A DNA stretch of 64,000 nucleotides from Ancylostoma caninum. Lineage: Eukaryota > Nematoda > Chromadorea > Rhabditida > Ancylostomatidae. A program made the position numbers and the translations under genes. Below the pieces are notes generated by a model, which saw nothing but the letters and a program-made list of their open reading frames with translations, ran no database searches and was not told the DNA's origin. The DNA is taken from NCBI GenBank assembly GCA_037903475.1, contig JBAJFG010000611.1, forward strand, positions 1,364,001 to 1,428,000. Reading direction: 5' to 3'. Positions 38,251 through 48,714 of the stretch are shown here, in pieces. Each line of letters begins with the position of its first letter. The first letter of the stretch is position 1.

Positions 38251-38959
38251 AAAGAACTAAGTCATAAATAAATATGATTCCGAGTGAGGTCATCCTCAGG
38301 TTCCTGCGTATGAGACCGTCTTGGAAAAATTTAGTGTAAATGAGAAAAATTGCTCACAAGGACGTTAGAACTTTTAGAAATCGTCATCGAGGTGCAGTAG
38401 GGGAAAAGATGGCATTGGGAAACGTCTGCGAAGGCTTACTTTGTCAATCCTGAAAGCACCACGAAAGTTCCTACGATTTATGAGGGGTTTTCGTGCTCTA
38501 TACTTAACTACCTCTTTATCTGACCAGGCTGTGTTCACCGAAGGAGGCTCATAACTCAAAGAAGCAAAATAGGCAGTTGCCACTGCATGACGATAAATTG
38601 TAGCTTCATATAAACCAAAATGGTGGAGATGCGTCATTAATCAGAGCAGAGCTTTGGGTGAAGCAAAACACACTCATAAATCCACAAGAAAATCCACGAG
38701 AATAGCTCGACAGATTGATGTTCTGGCTATAAAACAGGAACAGACATCTCGTATTTCAGTGCTGACGTCAATTCTCGTGTTCGAAAAGAGCTAATCGAGA
38801 AGCTTATTTTTGTTCTTCAAAAATACGTTAGCATGAACAGCATGAAATTTTTCTGTTGGAACAAGCTAGATCGAAAGGTTCAGAAAAAAAAACTGTACTC
38901 AGGCTCAGTGTTAGTTCACAGGTAGCTCTTTATTTTTGCCACTCCAGTGCCCGTAGTAA

Positions 38960-39040
38960 TCCTCCATTCAATTCAACTCACCTGAGACGAATGGTGGCAG
39001 GACGGAAAACTCGTCCAAATTCAAATGAGTTGAATTGAAA
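38960..39040. repeat. Fold-back around TTCAATTCAACTCA
   Basis: ATTCAATTCAACTCA near 38967 is repeated inverted as TGAGTTGAATTGAA near 39027. A further GTGAGTTGAA lies near 39104. Confidence 0.6.
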
Positions 39041-39263
39041 TGATGTTCGATAGGCACCTGCGTTGACAGTCTCGCGTGGTCGCACCACGTTTCCTATAGT
39101 CAAGTGAGTTGAAACGAATTTGACCCAACTGCGAGCTCCCATAAACGAAATAGCGCTGCGGGAGAGGAGTGCGTTTCAAATGGGTAGAGATTAACTTGAA
39201 ATGCTCTGCTCGCTCACGACACTATTTCGTTCAGCTGGTGTAAAAGTGTTTCATGCGACTATA

Positions 39264-40519
39264 TAGAGTTTTACATTCGAAAATATTTTTCGAATACTCG
39301 AATTTCCGAATTTTTGCGAACCATCGATTTTTCGAATATTCGAACTTTCGAATGTTCTTAACCTGCCGAATTTTCGAATATTCGAATTTTCGAATTTCTA
39401 GGGGTCTCCGAATTTTCGGATATTCGAACTTTTGAATATTCGAATGTTCGAAAATTTATTCGAATAACATTCCCTTTGGTAAAAACATTTTGTACCCATG
39501 CATGTAGGCGAACAAGGCGATATATTTGCCAATCACAACGGGCATGAAACTTTTCGGGTAGTAAGTTTTATTTGGCGTTTTGGAATTTCTCTCAATCTTC
39601 TCATGAGTGGAAGCTTGTGCTGCTGTGGAGCTGGTCCCTTATCGGTTTTAGAACTGGAACTGGTTGAAATTCCTAAGCTTAAGAACGCCTATCTCACTTG
39701 TGGTCTGTAAGCATTATTGAAGGATCGTAAAGTGGATAAAACCCTTCATCCGTGAGAAGGCTTTCGCTTTAATATCTCCGTGTTGTAGTTCGACAAAACG
39801 TGCCATGGTAGAGAATGTAGCGGTATTGACGCGGTAAAAATAATGTTGGGTACGGTGTTTCAGTTACCTTGATCATGAATGAGTTTCCAGGTATCAACAA
39901 AAAAAAAAACGTCAGGGACATGAAAAAACACTGCTTGTTATCCCGTTCCTCACTATTACTTCTGTTTATCGGATTCAACTGCATGCTTGTACGTTGAATG
40001 TAGTCGGAAGCAGTAGTCGGAAATCAGCTAAATATAGGGAGGAATGCTGTGTAAAATTTTTTTGTTATAGTTTGCAGTTCACTTAGATAGTTCTGGAGGA
40101 AAGGCTTGAATAATCAGAAGTATAGTTGAAACTGCTGGTTTTTCAAGTGTCTAGAAAAGACATACGTACGTCTCACCGAAGAGATCATCGTCATCAATGT
40201 CGTATACCTAGTAGGATTGCAGTTTCAAAGCTTTCAAATACAGTTGGTGGCTTTCGAATGCGTGCAAAGATATGAGCAGGTTTTTGGGAAAATTGAGATT
40301 GAAATGAGAAATTGGACTGAAGTTTCAATCGGAATGGTTTTTCAGCGAGAAAATGGAACTGAAATAACAGTTGCGAAGCAAAACAACTCCAAATATTCGA
40401 ATTTTCGGCCTAAAATTCTCAAATGTTCGAGTTTTCGAATAATCCTGGAACCTCGAATTTTCGAATATTCGAACTTTCGAATAATTATTCGAATTTCATT
40501 CGATTCGGTCAAAACCCTA
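39264..40519 (+). mobile_element. hAT-like non-autonomous element, copy 1
   Basis: The element starts TAGAGTTTTACATTCGAAAA and ends TCGATTCGGTCAAAACCCTA. It matches 49548-51024 in the opposite orientation over its whole length. Both ends carry arrays of TTCGAATATTCGAA-type units (39280-39465 and 40390-40500) that are largely self-complementary. The shared interior includes a frame at 39498-39710 whose translation (SGSLCCCGAGPLSVL) is also present in copy 2, but this probably reflects shared ancestry rather than a protein. The hAT assignment rests on the TAGRG terminus and the 8-base target duplication of copy 2. Confidence 0.8.
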
Positions 40520-41906
40520 CTACAAATCGTTTAGGCGTGAAGTATTTTTTGGATTGGTTAGCGCGGGTTGTTGGCCTAAATTTTTGTATTCTTTCTTCGC
40601 TGTTGGTAATCCATTTCTTGAATTTGTGTTCCTGAATGATTTGCTGATTTCTTACTTTCTTCGTGAATGTCCTTTTCCAGGCGTACGAACTACGGTTAGC
40701 CAAAGGAACCACGGGAGAAATCACAGTTGCCGACGTTACGCTCAAATAGTTGCACGAACTTCTGTTGTTTCAAGGATAACGCAATCGTAACATAACGGAG
40801 TGCAGCTAGGAGAAGCTTTTGCCTACATATATATGTAAGTGTTTCATTATAATTTTTTGAGGCTGATCATTGTTCGGCACTATTCCACTTGTCCTGCCCC
40901 GAAATCTCAAGATCAAAAATTTCGCTTCAACTTCGTCTAGGGGGTTTATTTGACATGCTGATCACGAATACCATACTCATTTTGTGGTGTAACCCCATAA
41001 CCGCAAGCTCTGACTCATCTGGTTTAATTCTTCATCTTTGAGGCTATAGCTACTACCTTATTCCTTTTTTATAATGTCAGTTTAGTTCGCAGCGAATGGA
41101 CTTAGATCTTGTTTCCTTTGTCCTTATTCATCAACCTTCCTGAGAAGTTGCTGAAAAAAACGTGGTTTCTTTCAGTACTGTTGCCTTCATTTGTGATCCT
41201 TCACTGAAGGAAATCGTTCCAACAAAATATGCTTATCTTTGCCCAGAAAGCTGGCCCACGGGTGGGTAACAATTTTCTCTGGAATGCACGGATAGGAGCG
41301 CTTGTAATTTTCCACTAGTTGTTTGTCTGCCTGGGGCTTCTCCTTCTCTTATTGACGAGTGCTGAAAGAAGCCCCAAGTATTAGCCCTGGTTTTTGTTCG
41401 TTTCCGTTTTCGTTCAAGGGTAAAGTGCTATGGAAAGCAACTAATTTTAGTTCTTTGGTTAAAGATGCTAAGATATTGTTTATCGATTACTGGATGTTCA
41501 CTGCTATCTTCACTTGTCAACTGCGCCTGTTCTGTCCCAACACCTAGGAAGTAATTGATCCACATTAATGCTGTATAGCATCCTTTGATTTCTTAGAGGT
41601 AAATGTCGAGTTGAGCCCCACCATTTGTGCCTTTTATGGCGCTATGGAGGCGAGACAATTTCCTGCATTAGCATAACAGTTAGAGCTCAACAGCCCTTTA
41701 GAGTATGGCGGTGCGCTCACATATATGAATTCCTCCAGTGCCATCTTCCTTCATAGTCAAGATTGATCCTGTGTTCCTTATTTAAAAATGCGGAGAGTAC
41801 GTATTATTAAAAAGGGTAAATCCGAAGTGTTTTTGACGTTCCAGGCCATCCGTGCCCCCAAAATGTCGAAAACCTTAATTTTTCCCATGTCTCCGCCTAT
41901 TGGTGC
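40520..41906. other. Spacer, no gene recognised
   Basis: No reverse transcriptase motif was found upstream of the Penelope-like ORF. Short frames only. Confidence 0.35.
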
Positions 41907-42653
41907 TTGAGAGTGAAGTGGTATTGCAAAGAAAGTTGTAAGAACATCGTGATACACGCTTGCTTGGCATACCCCATGGCTATGAAACGGGCAGTCATAC
42001 GCAACATGTTTGAAACGGCAAATGAACTGCGCACTGGTGATCATGAACGACAGGAATCCTGTGCTCTTGCGTCGGAAATTGCTGTCGCTAATGGCTATGC
42101 AGTGCTCCCGCGTCGTAGCAGGTCCAAGGTTGAGAGCAGTGGTATTTCGCGGAAAAATAAACTACGACTTTTCCTCCCATTCATTTCTGACAACATACGT
42201 TCCGCTGTACAGCGTTGCATTACCCGAGCACAGTTGCAGAGTGATGTAAGACTAGTAAATATTCCCAATAATAACATCAAAAGGGAGCTTATCCGTAATA
42301 GACTCTACGACAGAGACTGCATCTGCGAAAGATGTGTAGTCTATTCTTACGGCAGGACGCGTGACTGCGCACAATCGGGAGTTATTTACCAAATAGAATG
42401 TTTGGCGTGCAACGCGACTTACATTCTAGAAACAGGAAGGACTTTAGGTGTGAGAATAAAAGAACATCAGGCGGGCAAATGTCGTGCAAACTTAGTAACA
42501 TCGCTCGAGAGGCACAGAACAGAATTACATTGCGGAGACGACTTTGAAGTGAAATGCACAATTTTGGCCCACGGAATGGATATACCAGCGAGAAAAACAT
42601 TGGAAGCATTCTGGATCTCGGTTCGGAATCCTTCGAAAGATAACAAAAATTAG
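41907..42653 (+). CDS. Penelope-like retroelement polyprotein, C-terminal part with GIY-YIG endonuclease
   Basis: This 248-codon frame is the longest in the window. Order: a basic region with a YPMAMKRAVI motif (residues 21-30), a linker with LPFISDNIRSAVQ (about 89-101), a basic stretch NIPNNNIKRELIRNRLYD, a cysteine pair CERC, then a GIY-YIG domain from VIYQIECLACNATYI (about 170-184). ETGRTLGVRIKEHQ supplies the conserved arginine, and ARKTLEAFW near residue 232 supplies the conserved glutamate helix. The expected glycine of YIG is leucine (YIL), so activity is doubtful. The frame ends at a TAG at 42651-42653, but homology seems to continue as CLSIT, suggesting a nonsense change. The reverse transcriptase domain is missing upstream, so this is a truncated retroelement copy. 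It acts, in intact relatives, in target-primed reverse transcription. Confidence 0.82.
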   Translation: MRVKWYCKESCKNIVIHACLAYPMAMKRAVIRNMFETANELRTGDHERQESCALASEIAVANGYAVLPRRSRSKVESSGISRKNKLRLFLPFISDNIRSAVQRCITRAQLQSDVRLVNIPNNNIKRELIRNRLYDRDCICERCVVYSYGRTRDCAQSGVIYQIECLACNATYILETGRTLGVRIKEHQAGKCRANLVTSLERHRTELHCGDDFEVKCTILAHGMDIPARKTLEAFWISVRNPSKDNKN

Positions 42654-42912
42654 TGTCTTTCGATCACACTGACTGACTGATAATGCCTGTGTAGATTTTG
42701 TATATTGCTTATCACCATCCATCTATCCTATACACGGCAACATTCACTTTTCAAGTAGAGTGTGGCAAATGCACTGTCGGTGGAACGGTGAGTAAGCTGA
42801 GTTTTGGCATTGCGCGGTTTCTGCATTCTGTGCTCTGAACAATATCGAGACTCTAGCACTGAGTAGAGAAATGCTTGGCGGGATAGACGCAAGATTACTC
42901 AGACGAACCTCT

Positions 42913-42960
42913 TTGGAGGCCTCTGAGGACGGCGATAAAGCTGAAACGTCAGGCCGCCAA
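42913..42960 (+). ncRNA. Hammerhead-ribozyme motif of the Penelope-like element
   Basis: TTGGAGGCCT at 42913-42922 pairs with AGGCCGCCAA at 42951-42960 as stem I, interrupted by one A-G mismatch. The core CTGAGGA is at 42923-42929. Stem II is CGGC/GCTG with a GATAAA loop, counting the C930-G943 pair. GAAA follows at 42943-42946, then CGTC, where ACGT is self-complementary and TC gives the NUH cleavage site just before stem I. This is a type I arrangement with a minimal palindromic stem III, as described for Penelope-like elements. It lies about 260 bases downstream of the GIY-YIG ORF on the same strand. Confidence 0.65.
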
Positions 42961-43069
42961 TAAAAGTTCCATCCAACAACCTCGTAAGGCACAAAATACT
43001 TCCACACAATAGTCAACATGCCGAAGTTCCAAACTACGAATACATTTGAAATTTTATGTCATTGATCTT

Positions 43070-43115
43070 TTATTTCAGCTAATACATTAAGATCTTCGCT
43101 TTCATCAGAGGTTGG
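43070..43115 (-). ncRNA. Decayed hammerhead-like motif, minus strand
   Basis: On the minus strand CTGATGA (complement of 43102-43108) is followed by AGC, an 18-base loop, GCT and GAAA. The loop sequence shares GCTAATACATNAAGAT with the DNA just after the 26.6-kb motif, so the two belong to one repeat family. Stem I and the cleavage site are not convincing. Confidence 0.3.
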
Positions 43116-44820
43116 AACGTCGAGAACCCTCAAGGCTTTTCCTCGCAAACACTTTATCAATCCAGCAAGAGATTATCTATCAAATCTAAAAGACACAAAA
43201 GCGAATTCAGACAAAAGAAGCGGTTGAAGCTTATTACCTATTACGTTGCAAGGCCGGTAGAGTAACGGACCACCCAGTTACTGGAGAGTGCCGCTAGCGC
43301 TATTCAACTGTCCCATATCCATAGATGTGTTGGCGCAGCGATAGATCGTTCGTTACAACAATGTTTTCCTATTTTCTGTCATTTCTTGGATTTTAGGCAT
43401 TGATCTGAAACAGTTCCAACGTCTTGGCTATAATTTCAGATTCACATGGTTGGATCGACCCGAGAGGAGTTCCTCCATTGGCCTAGAGCGCAGCTCGACG
43501 CAATTATTACAACACAGTTTCGTTCATCTAAGCAGATTTAGGGAGAGATAAAGCGCAATTTTGGTGTTGTAGTCACCCGCTTGAGTTTTTGGTCGCGTGA
43601 TGTTGGTTGTCCACAGAAACGCACACTGGTAGGATCGCCAGCGCCACCATATGGGCCAGGTGTTCGGTATGGCCTACTGTGCACTCATCTCCGCGAGCAC
43701 CATGAACGATGATAGGAGCACCCACCAGATCGCCGTTGGCGTTCCCAGAAATACAACGTTTCCTATCCGCCTCGAATTCCTCCTCTCAGAAATGTCATCC
43801 AAGGGCAGTGGTTCCTGCAGCGAATTGTGGACGTTTGGATCATGAACTCCTTGACAATTGGAAGGACAGTCATCACGCAAGCCCGGTTCGCATTCGAATC
43901 GCAGTCACTGGATGTGCAGAACCACGAAGATATCCTGCCGGAATTATGTTTTGCAGGCGACCGAGCTTACAGCCACAACGACGGCCACCGCCACATCGTC
44001 ACCATCTGCGTCAAATATGTCCGTGCCGCACAGGCACAAATCCGGTGTACGAACTTCTAGTCAATGAAAGTTCTTCGCCAATGTTTCGGCATTCCGCGCA
44101 TGCCGTGACAACGATTATGAACGCAGTGTATGGCGCTGGTGCTCGCGCAGCGGCAAGGAGTCAAGTTTCTTTCGGTTCTCCCTCAAGAGCCGTGTATAGT
44201 GAACTCCACGTTCACTATTTTTTTATTAGCACTACATGTAAAAGTCTGAGCACATTCCTTAGTTTCACATGATGTCTTCGCATGTTCTTACATACCATCG
44301 TTATCAACCGTCGGAGAACTGTGAGCTAGGAGCATTGCGCTCGTGCTTCCTCACCAAACGCCTGTATTACCCAAGTTTTAGGTCATAAGCTGTATCTGGT
44401 GCCTCAAATAAACGTGTGTATTCTACCTGACTTGCCATTGTCAATTTACCGTAATATTGGACGCGGACACTATCCAGCTTCGGGACAGCAAGATTAGGGC
44501 ACTGCTAATGTCGATAAGAACGGCTCTTTGGTATTATTTCTTCGATTATTTCTTCGATCAGTATTTTTGATTTAGAATGTAGTTTAATCAAGTGTTTTTC
44601 TTAATAACAATTATTCTGTTAGCCGGATCAGTAGCTAAGAAATGTTGCAGCCAGGTTATCTCCTGTTTCATCAGAAGCCGCGCGTCGAGCCTGTAAAAAC
44701 ATGACGTTCCTCGCCTCCCCATAGAACGGGACCGGACGGCTGCGTCAAGTATTGTTTTCAAGTGCTTCAGCTTTTCTTTCATGTTTTTTGTTGCAAGTAG
44801 AAATACTCCCCTTTGGAGTG
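43116..44820. other. Spacer with unresolved GC-rich open region
   Basis: Between 43650 and 44272 all three forward frames stay open for 60-187 codons and composition is GC-richer than the flanks. The longest frame is dominated by serine, proline and arginine. No domain is recognised in any frame. A fragment of a repeat or a fast-evolving exon cannot be separated. Confidence 0.3.
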
Positions 44821-45150
44821 ACAAGTAGTTTTCTGAAAGGGGACTTCTGATTTCTCATGTTCCTTTCAAGGCTTTATTAATTGGCTTCGTTTCTGACTTG
44901 CAAGTTATTGCCCTGCGCGATAATCAGGTATTAATTTATTTCGTGAAACTACTTTTGAGTTGCAAGTAGTCTTCTGAAAAGGAAGTTCTGTTTTCACATG
45001 TTTTCTTCATGGTTACGAATTATGATTTCATTTCTGCCTTGCAAATTACTTTTCTCTCTATGGTAGTAAAGTATTGATTTCTTTCGTGCGAATGGAGATT
45101 CTATACTTTTCAGTGACAAATGGATTTCTGAAAGAGAATTTCTGTTTAAT
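44821..45150. repeat. Degenerate tandem repeat of about 150 bases
   Basis: Units start at 44822 (CAAGTAGTTTTCTGAAAGG), 44963 (CAAGTAGTCTTCTGAAAAGG) and 45117 (CAAATGGATTTCTGAAAGAG), giving spacings of 141 and 154. Each is followed by a CTGTTTT/CTGATTT run and a TTTCATTTCTGCCTTGCAA-like block. A partial half-unit precedes at about 44803. Confidence 0.65.
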
Positions 45151-45200
45151 CTTTCAAATTGTTATTGTGCCGAAATAGTTTGTTAGGAGGACAAGTTTAT

Positions 45201-45248
45201 TCTTCAGCCCAACGTTCCGACTCAATCGTCGTCTTCGGAGGCCTAAAA
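45201..45248 (-). ncRNA. Hammerhead-like motif, minus strand, decayed
   Basis: This is the inverted partner of the 45751-45796 motif. It keeps CCGAAGA and the CGAC/GTCG stem but has GGAACGTT where GAAACGTC is expected, so a catalytic purine and the cleavage-site base are changed. Confidence 0.4.
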
Positions 45249-45750
45249 GGAGCGCCAAACCTCTCCTGTCACGCTGCTAGTTCTCAATCTCCTCCCAAAC
45301 TTGCCAGTGAGAAAAGCAATGAGGGCAGAAGATAAACCCACTATTAGTCCACCGTTATTGCCGAATAGTCCGCATCACTCGTGACTGTCGTTGCGGACAA
45401 GTGAGAAGTGCCACACTGTCCACTTTTGATGTTATTTACAGTCTATTGCTCACATAATGATACGAAGGGCAAGAAATCACTTTTTATTGTCAAAAACACG
45501 TTCTTGTTATTCATTTCTGGATTCTTTACAGTAATCCAGAACGCCTCAAGCGCTTTCCTCGCCGAGATTTCGGCCTCACATGTCAAGATCTTACATTTGA
45601 CGTTAAAGTCATTCCCACGATGCGCTCCGTTCCTGTGTCTACCAAGCGGTGATATTGAACTTCCTCGCCTGTTACTCTCTAAATGCTCCTTGATGCGTAC
45701 GTTTGACGTTCACGTTTTTCTAGAACGCAGATAAAAAACTGCGAGCCACT

Positions 45751-45796
45751 TTTAGGCCTCCGAAGACGACGATTGAGTCGAAACGTCGGGCTGAAG
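45751..45796 (+). ncRNA. Hammerhead-ribozyme-like motif, plus strand
   Basis: GGCCT at 45755-45759 pairs with GGGCT at 45788-45792, and TTT at 45751-45753 with AAG at 45794-45796 beyond an A-G mismatch, exactly as in the 42.9-kb motif. The core is CCGAAGA, one base off the CUGANGA consensus. Stem II is CGAC/GTCG with a GATTGA loop. GAAA and CGTC follow. The core substitution probably lowers or abolishes cleavage. Confidence 0.5.
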
Positions 45797-45848
45797 AATA
45801 AACTTGTCCACCTAACAAACCTTGTCGGCACAATAATAATTTGAAAGA

Positions 45849-48059
45849 CTAAATAGAAGTGCCAAGGCTTAAGAAGAAAGAACATGGAAGCTGATGAAAA
45901 AACTTCTGTTCTTTCTTAAGCAAGTAGTTAGCTGTCAAGATTTGCCCGATTTGTGTTTCCTTTGATTTAGCGCATGTATATTTCGTTATTGGTCATCGTT
46001 ATCATATTTCTATTGTTCGGCTTAACTAGCAAGTTTGAGTTGAAGTCACTGCTTATCTGGTGTTGGTTGTGACAAGTATATCGTTATCTGCGTGGCTGGT
46101 ATTTGGTTTTTACCATTGGAGAGCGAGTTTTCAAGTGTCACATACAAGTGCTACAGCGAATGGCCGACATGGAATATGCAGTTATCGTAGCGCAGGCAAC
46201 GTTAGGGAGTGGCAAGAAGTCTGCTAGAGGTGTCGCTCTTGATCGCCTTGTGATGGCTACCGCCACCACGAACGTGGCTGTTGCTCGGTATACTGACACA
46301 TTGCTTATGGTTAGGCTATCGGAATATCGTCATCCCTGCTTCCCTCAATTCGTCATGGATTCTGCTCTAACGGATGGAGTACCATAGTCACATTTTAAAA
46401 ATGTTTCCACTTATATAGCAGTACGCGGCCCATCAAGAAGTGGCCCTCCACGCAGTGGAGTCTGTGTAAGGACGGGACATCATCACCTTGTTGACGACTC
46501 GGACCGGCATCTAGGTCAGGGAGGCTGAGTTCATCGACAAGTAGCGGACGAATGTGCCCGTCACCAGGTGCCGACACGACCACATCGTCTTGGGGAAGGG
46601 TGAGCGCCCCAAAAAAAGCTGTCGAACTGGGGACGCCTGCTCCAGTGGGCCAGTGACCGTGCCGAGATCGTCAGCACATCGATCTCGTCGACTGAGGGTG
46701 AGCCATCTTCTTCTTTCTCGTTTTTTCTAGTTTCAAGCACTCCAAGGACGGACGTATTTTGAATGGGGGAGGTGTAAGAGCTGAACTAGCTAGCCAACAG
46801 GTTAGGATCTGAATCGATAATGCTCAGGGTACGATCGCCATGGTCAAGAGATAGAAGCTGATGATTACGGGGAGCAGAGAAGAGAGGGAGCACAGAAAAT
46901 GCGATGAACGAAGCGAGCGAGCAGTACGGAGGACGTCTAGAGGTAATCATTACGTCTCTGAGCAACCACGACTTCCACCTCTGGACCAGCCATCTAAGCT
47001 TACACATATCGATACAGTTCATCGCCACTTCTGTTCTCTGCACTCTGACTGTATTTGTGCCATAACGGTAAAGGTCGACATTTCTGTATTGACGACAACG
47101 TTTCTGTGTTGAGGTACTACAAACCGGCAAACGAGTAGCAAAAACAAATATGATTGAGATTCATCGAACCATTGCAGAGTTTCTAGCTTCAAATCCTGTA
47201 CCGACAAGGGAAGATTATTTGCGCACAGTGGCCATTCGTGATGCGATGTCCACCACGATGCATTTTTGACGCTGATTTCGAATCCATTCGAATCCTAAGT
47301 TCAAATTTCCTGCGGAGTTCTGTGATTCAGTTACAGCTACTCCTTTTCGCGCTGATTTAACATAGGATACTCATGCATGGAACCCAACTTTTGCTTCGTG
47401 CCTGCTTTAATGTCTTCAAGCTGTAGAGCGCTTTAGGAAAGAACAAAGACATTCTGTTCTTCCGATGTAGGAATCAGTCAGTGGCTTCGAGTGTGGTCTC
47501 CCCACGCTTGAATCGTGATCAGCCAGCTGCATCGGCAGCACACAATCAATGCCCTTGTTCTCTCCTACAGCACTCTGTAGTTTGAAGGCACTTATGCAGC
47601 TGCGGAGCACAAGTCAAAAACTGCATCTAGTAGTAGTACACATAACATCACGTATGGCCACAGCCATTAAGTGCCTTTCCTTGTGAGGTTTTTACATAAT
47701 GATAACGGATTAGAGAATGATATGGAAGGTATTGTTCGATCGCCAAATAATCCCGTGCGGCATATGAAAGTCAGTGCAGTAATAGGCGTACTTCGTTGAT
47801 TACTGAAGGGTGACTACGGTGAAATCCGTGTGGTAATAAATGATGCAAATACAAGATACACAACGAAAATTCACAAATGTTAAAGAGATCGAGTAGGACT
47901 TGGTATAAAATGAATATCAATGACGATATTAAAGCTTCGTTTCCAAGACGGTTTTGGTCTCGTCGTAAAGGTTGCTCGACTTACGCCCACCACATGCGCT
48001 CTTTCCCAGCGAGGTGAAACAGGCGACAGTTTCTCTCCTGAAAAAAATCTTTGTGATTA
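45849..48059. other. Spacer with possible LTR-retroelement trace
   Basis: At 46754-46775 a purine run (GAATGGGGGAGG) is directly followed by TGTAAGAGC, which resembles a polypurine tract joined to the start of a 3' LTR. The 350 bases before it are GC-rich and full of stops. A 94-codon plus frame at 46103-46387 is unrecognised. No matching 5' LTR was found in the window. Confidence 0.25.
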
Positions 48060-48389
48060 ATGGAAAAGGAATTTGAGATAAATTACAAATCTTGTTATTG
48101 GTCCCAAGAGCTTGAGGCAGAGCTTGAGAAAATTCTAGAAGATCTCTTTTCTGAGGCTGTGCCGTGGGACTGTGGAAGAATGGGAGAGAGGAATCGGGAC
48201 CAGAAATCGCCGAATTTTATAACAGTGCAACACTTACTATGTGTGACTCAATGGCAACGACATCGTCAACGCATTGAGGGGAAATACCGCCTAGTTACCC
48301 GAACTGCATCGCTTATTCACTTCCTTCTATGCGCAAAACTAGCACATACTTACGTCATATGTTGGATTTGGGAAAACTTCACATTCTGA
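48060..48389 (+). CDS. Unrecognised 109-codon frame, possible exon
   Basis: The first 40 residues have a coding-like, acidic makeup (ELEAELEKILEDLF). The later part turns hydrophobic and could be intron read-through. No family is recognised, and no convincing acceptor or neighbouring exon was found. Treat as a candidate only. Confidence 0.2.
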   Translation: MEKEFEINYKSCYWSQELEAELEKILEDLFSEAVPWDCGRMGERNRDQKSPNFITVQHLLCVTQWQRHRQRIEGKYRLVTRTASLIHFLLCAKLAHTYVICWIWENFTF

Positions 48390-48714
48390 GAAATTCAGAG
48401 AATCACAATCTAAAAGCAACATATCCTGATATCGGTGGCCCATAATTAATTACATAATTATGGTGACAGAAAGAAACACTCGTTTAGAACGCACTTCAAC
48501 TCCACCCAAAAATATGGTATGGTATTTTTGCTTTTCATTGGACAGTAAACAAAAAGAAATACTGGGTTCGAAGATATCATCCATCTGTGGCTGCACGCTG
48601 AGACGACGGCATATCGTCGAACTCAATCTTAGCCAGATGATGTTCTTTTCAATATTTATGAGGAGAAAATTAACGGATTCGCATCTTTGTGAAGTTTTGA
48701 TGAACCAATCGTCT

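Larger units (their letters stand above)
45151..45848. mobile_element. Palindromic element with hammerhead-bearing arms
   Basis: About 100 bases at 45151-45250 are repeated inverted at 45745-45848 (CTTTCAAATT..TTATTGTGCCG at the outer ends). Each arm carries the same hammerhead-like segment, on the minus strand at left and the plus strand at right. The tail after the hammerhead (AATAAACTTGTCCACC, then AACAAACC and GGCACAATAA) resembles the sequence after the 42.9-kb motif. The 490-base interior has a 108-codon frame with no recognised domain. Two inverted Penelope 3' ends around unrelated DNA would explain the structure. Confidence 0.65.

Noticed and set aside
39253..39465. Regularly repeated TTCGAA units that might suggest a CRISPR array
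   Set aside because: Repeats are short, self-complementary and directly adjoining with no unique spacers, they lie at both ends of a transposon, and the host is eukaryotic.
39498..39710. 70-codon frame conserved between the two hAT-like copies (SGSLCCC)
   Set aside because: Conservation follows from the copies being one repeat family. Gaps are not codon-sized throughout, and there is no transposase similarity.
41029..41052. GGTTTAATTCTTCATCTTTGAGG, reminiscent of the nematode SL1 leader
   Set aside because: It lacks the TACCCAAG centre and there is no donor or Sm-site structure after it.
43709..44272. 187-codon plus-strand ORF, the second longest in the window
   Set aside because: All three forward frames are open over much of the interval, the composition is serine, proline and arginine rich, and no domain is recognisable. 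GC-rich DNA with few stop-forming triplets explains it.
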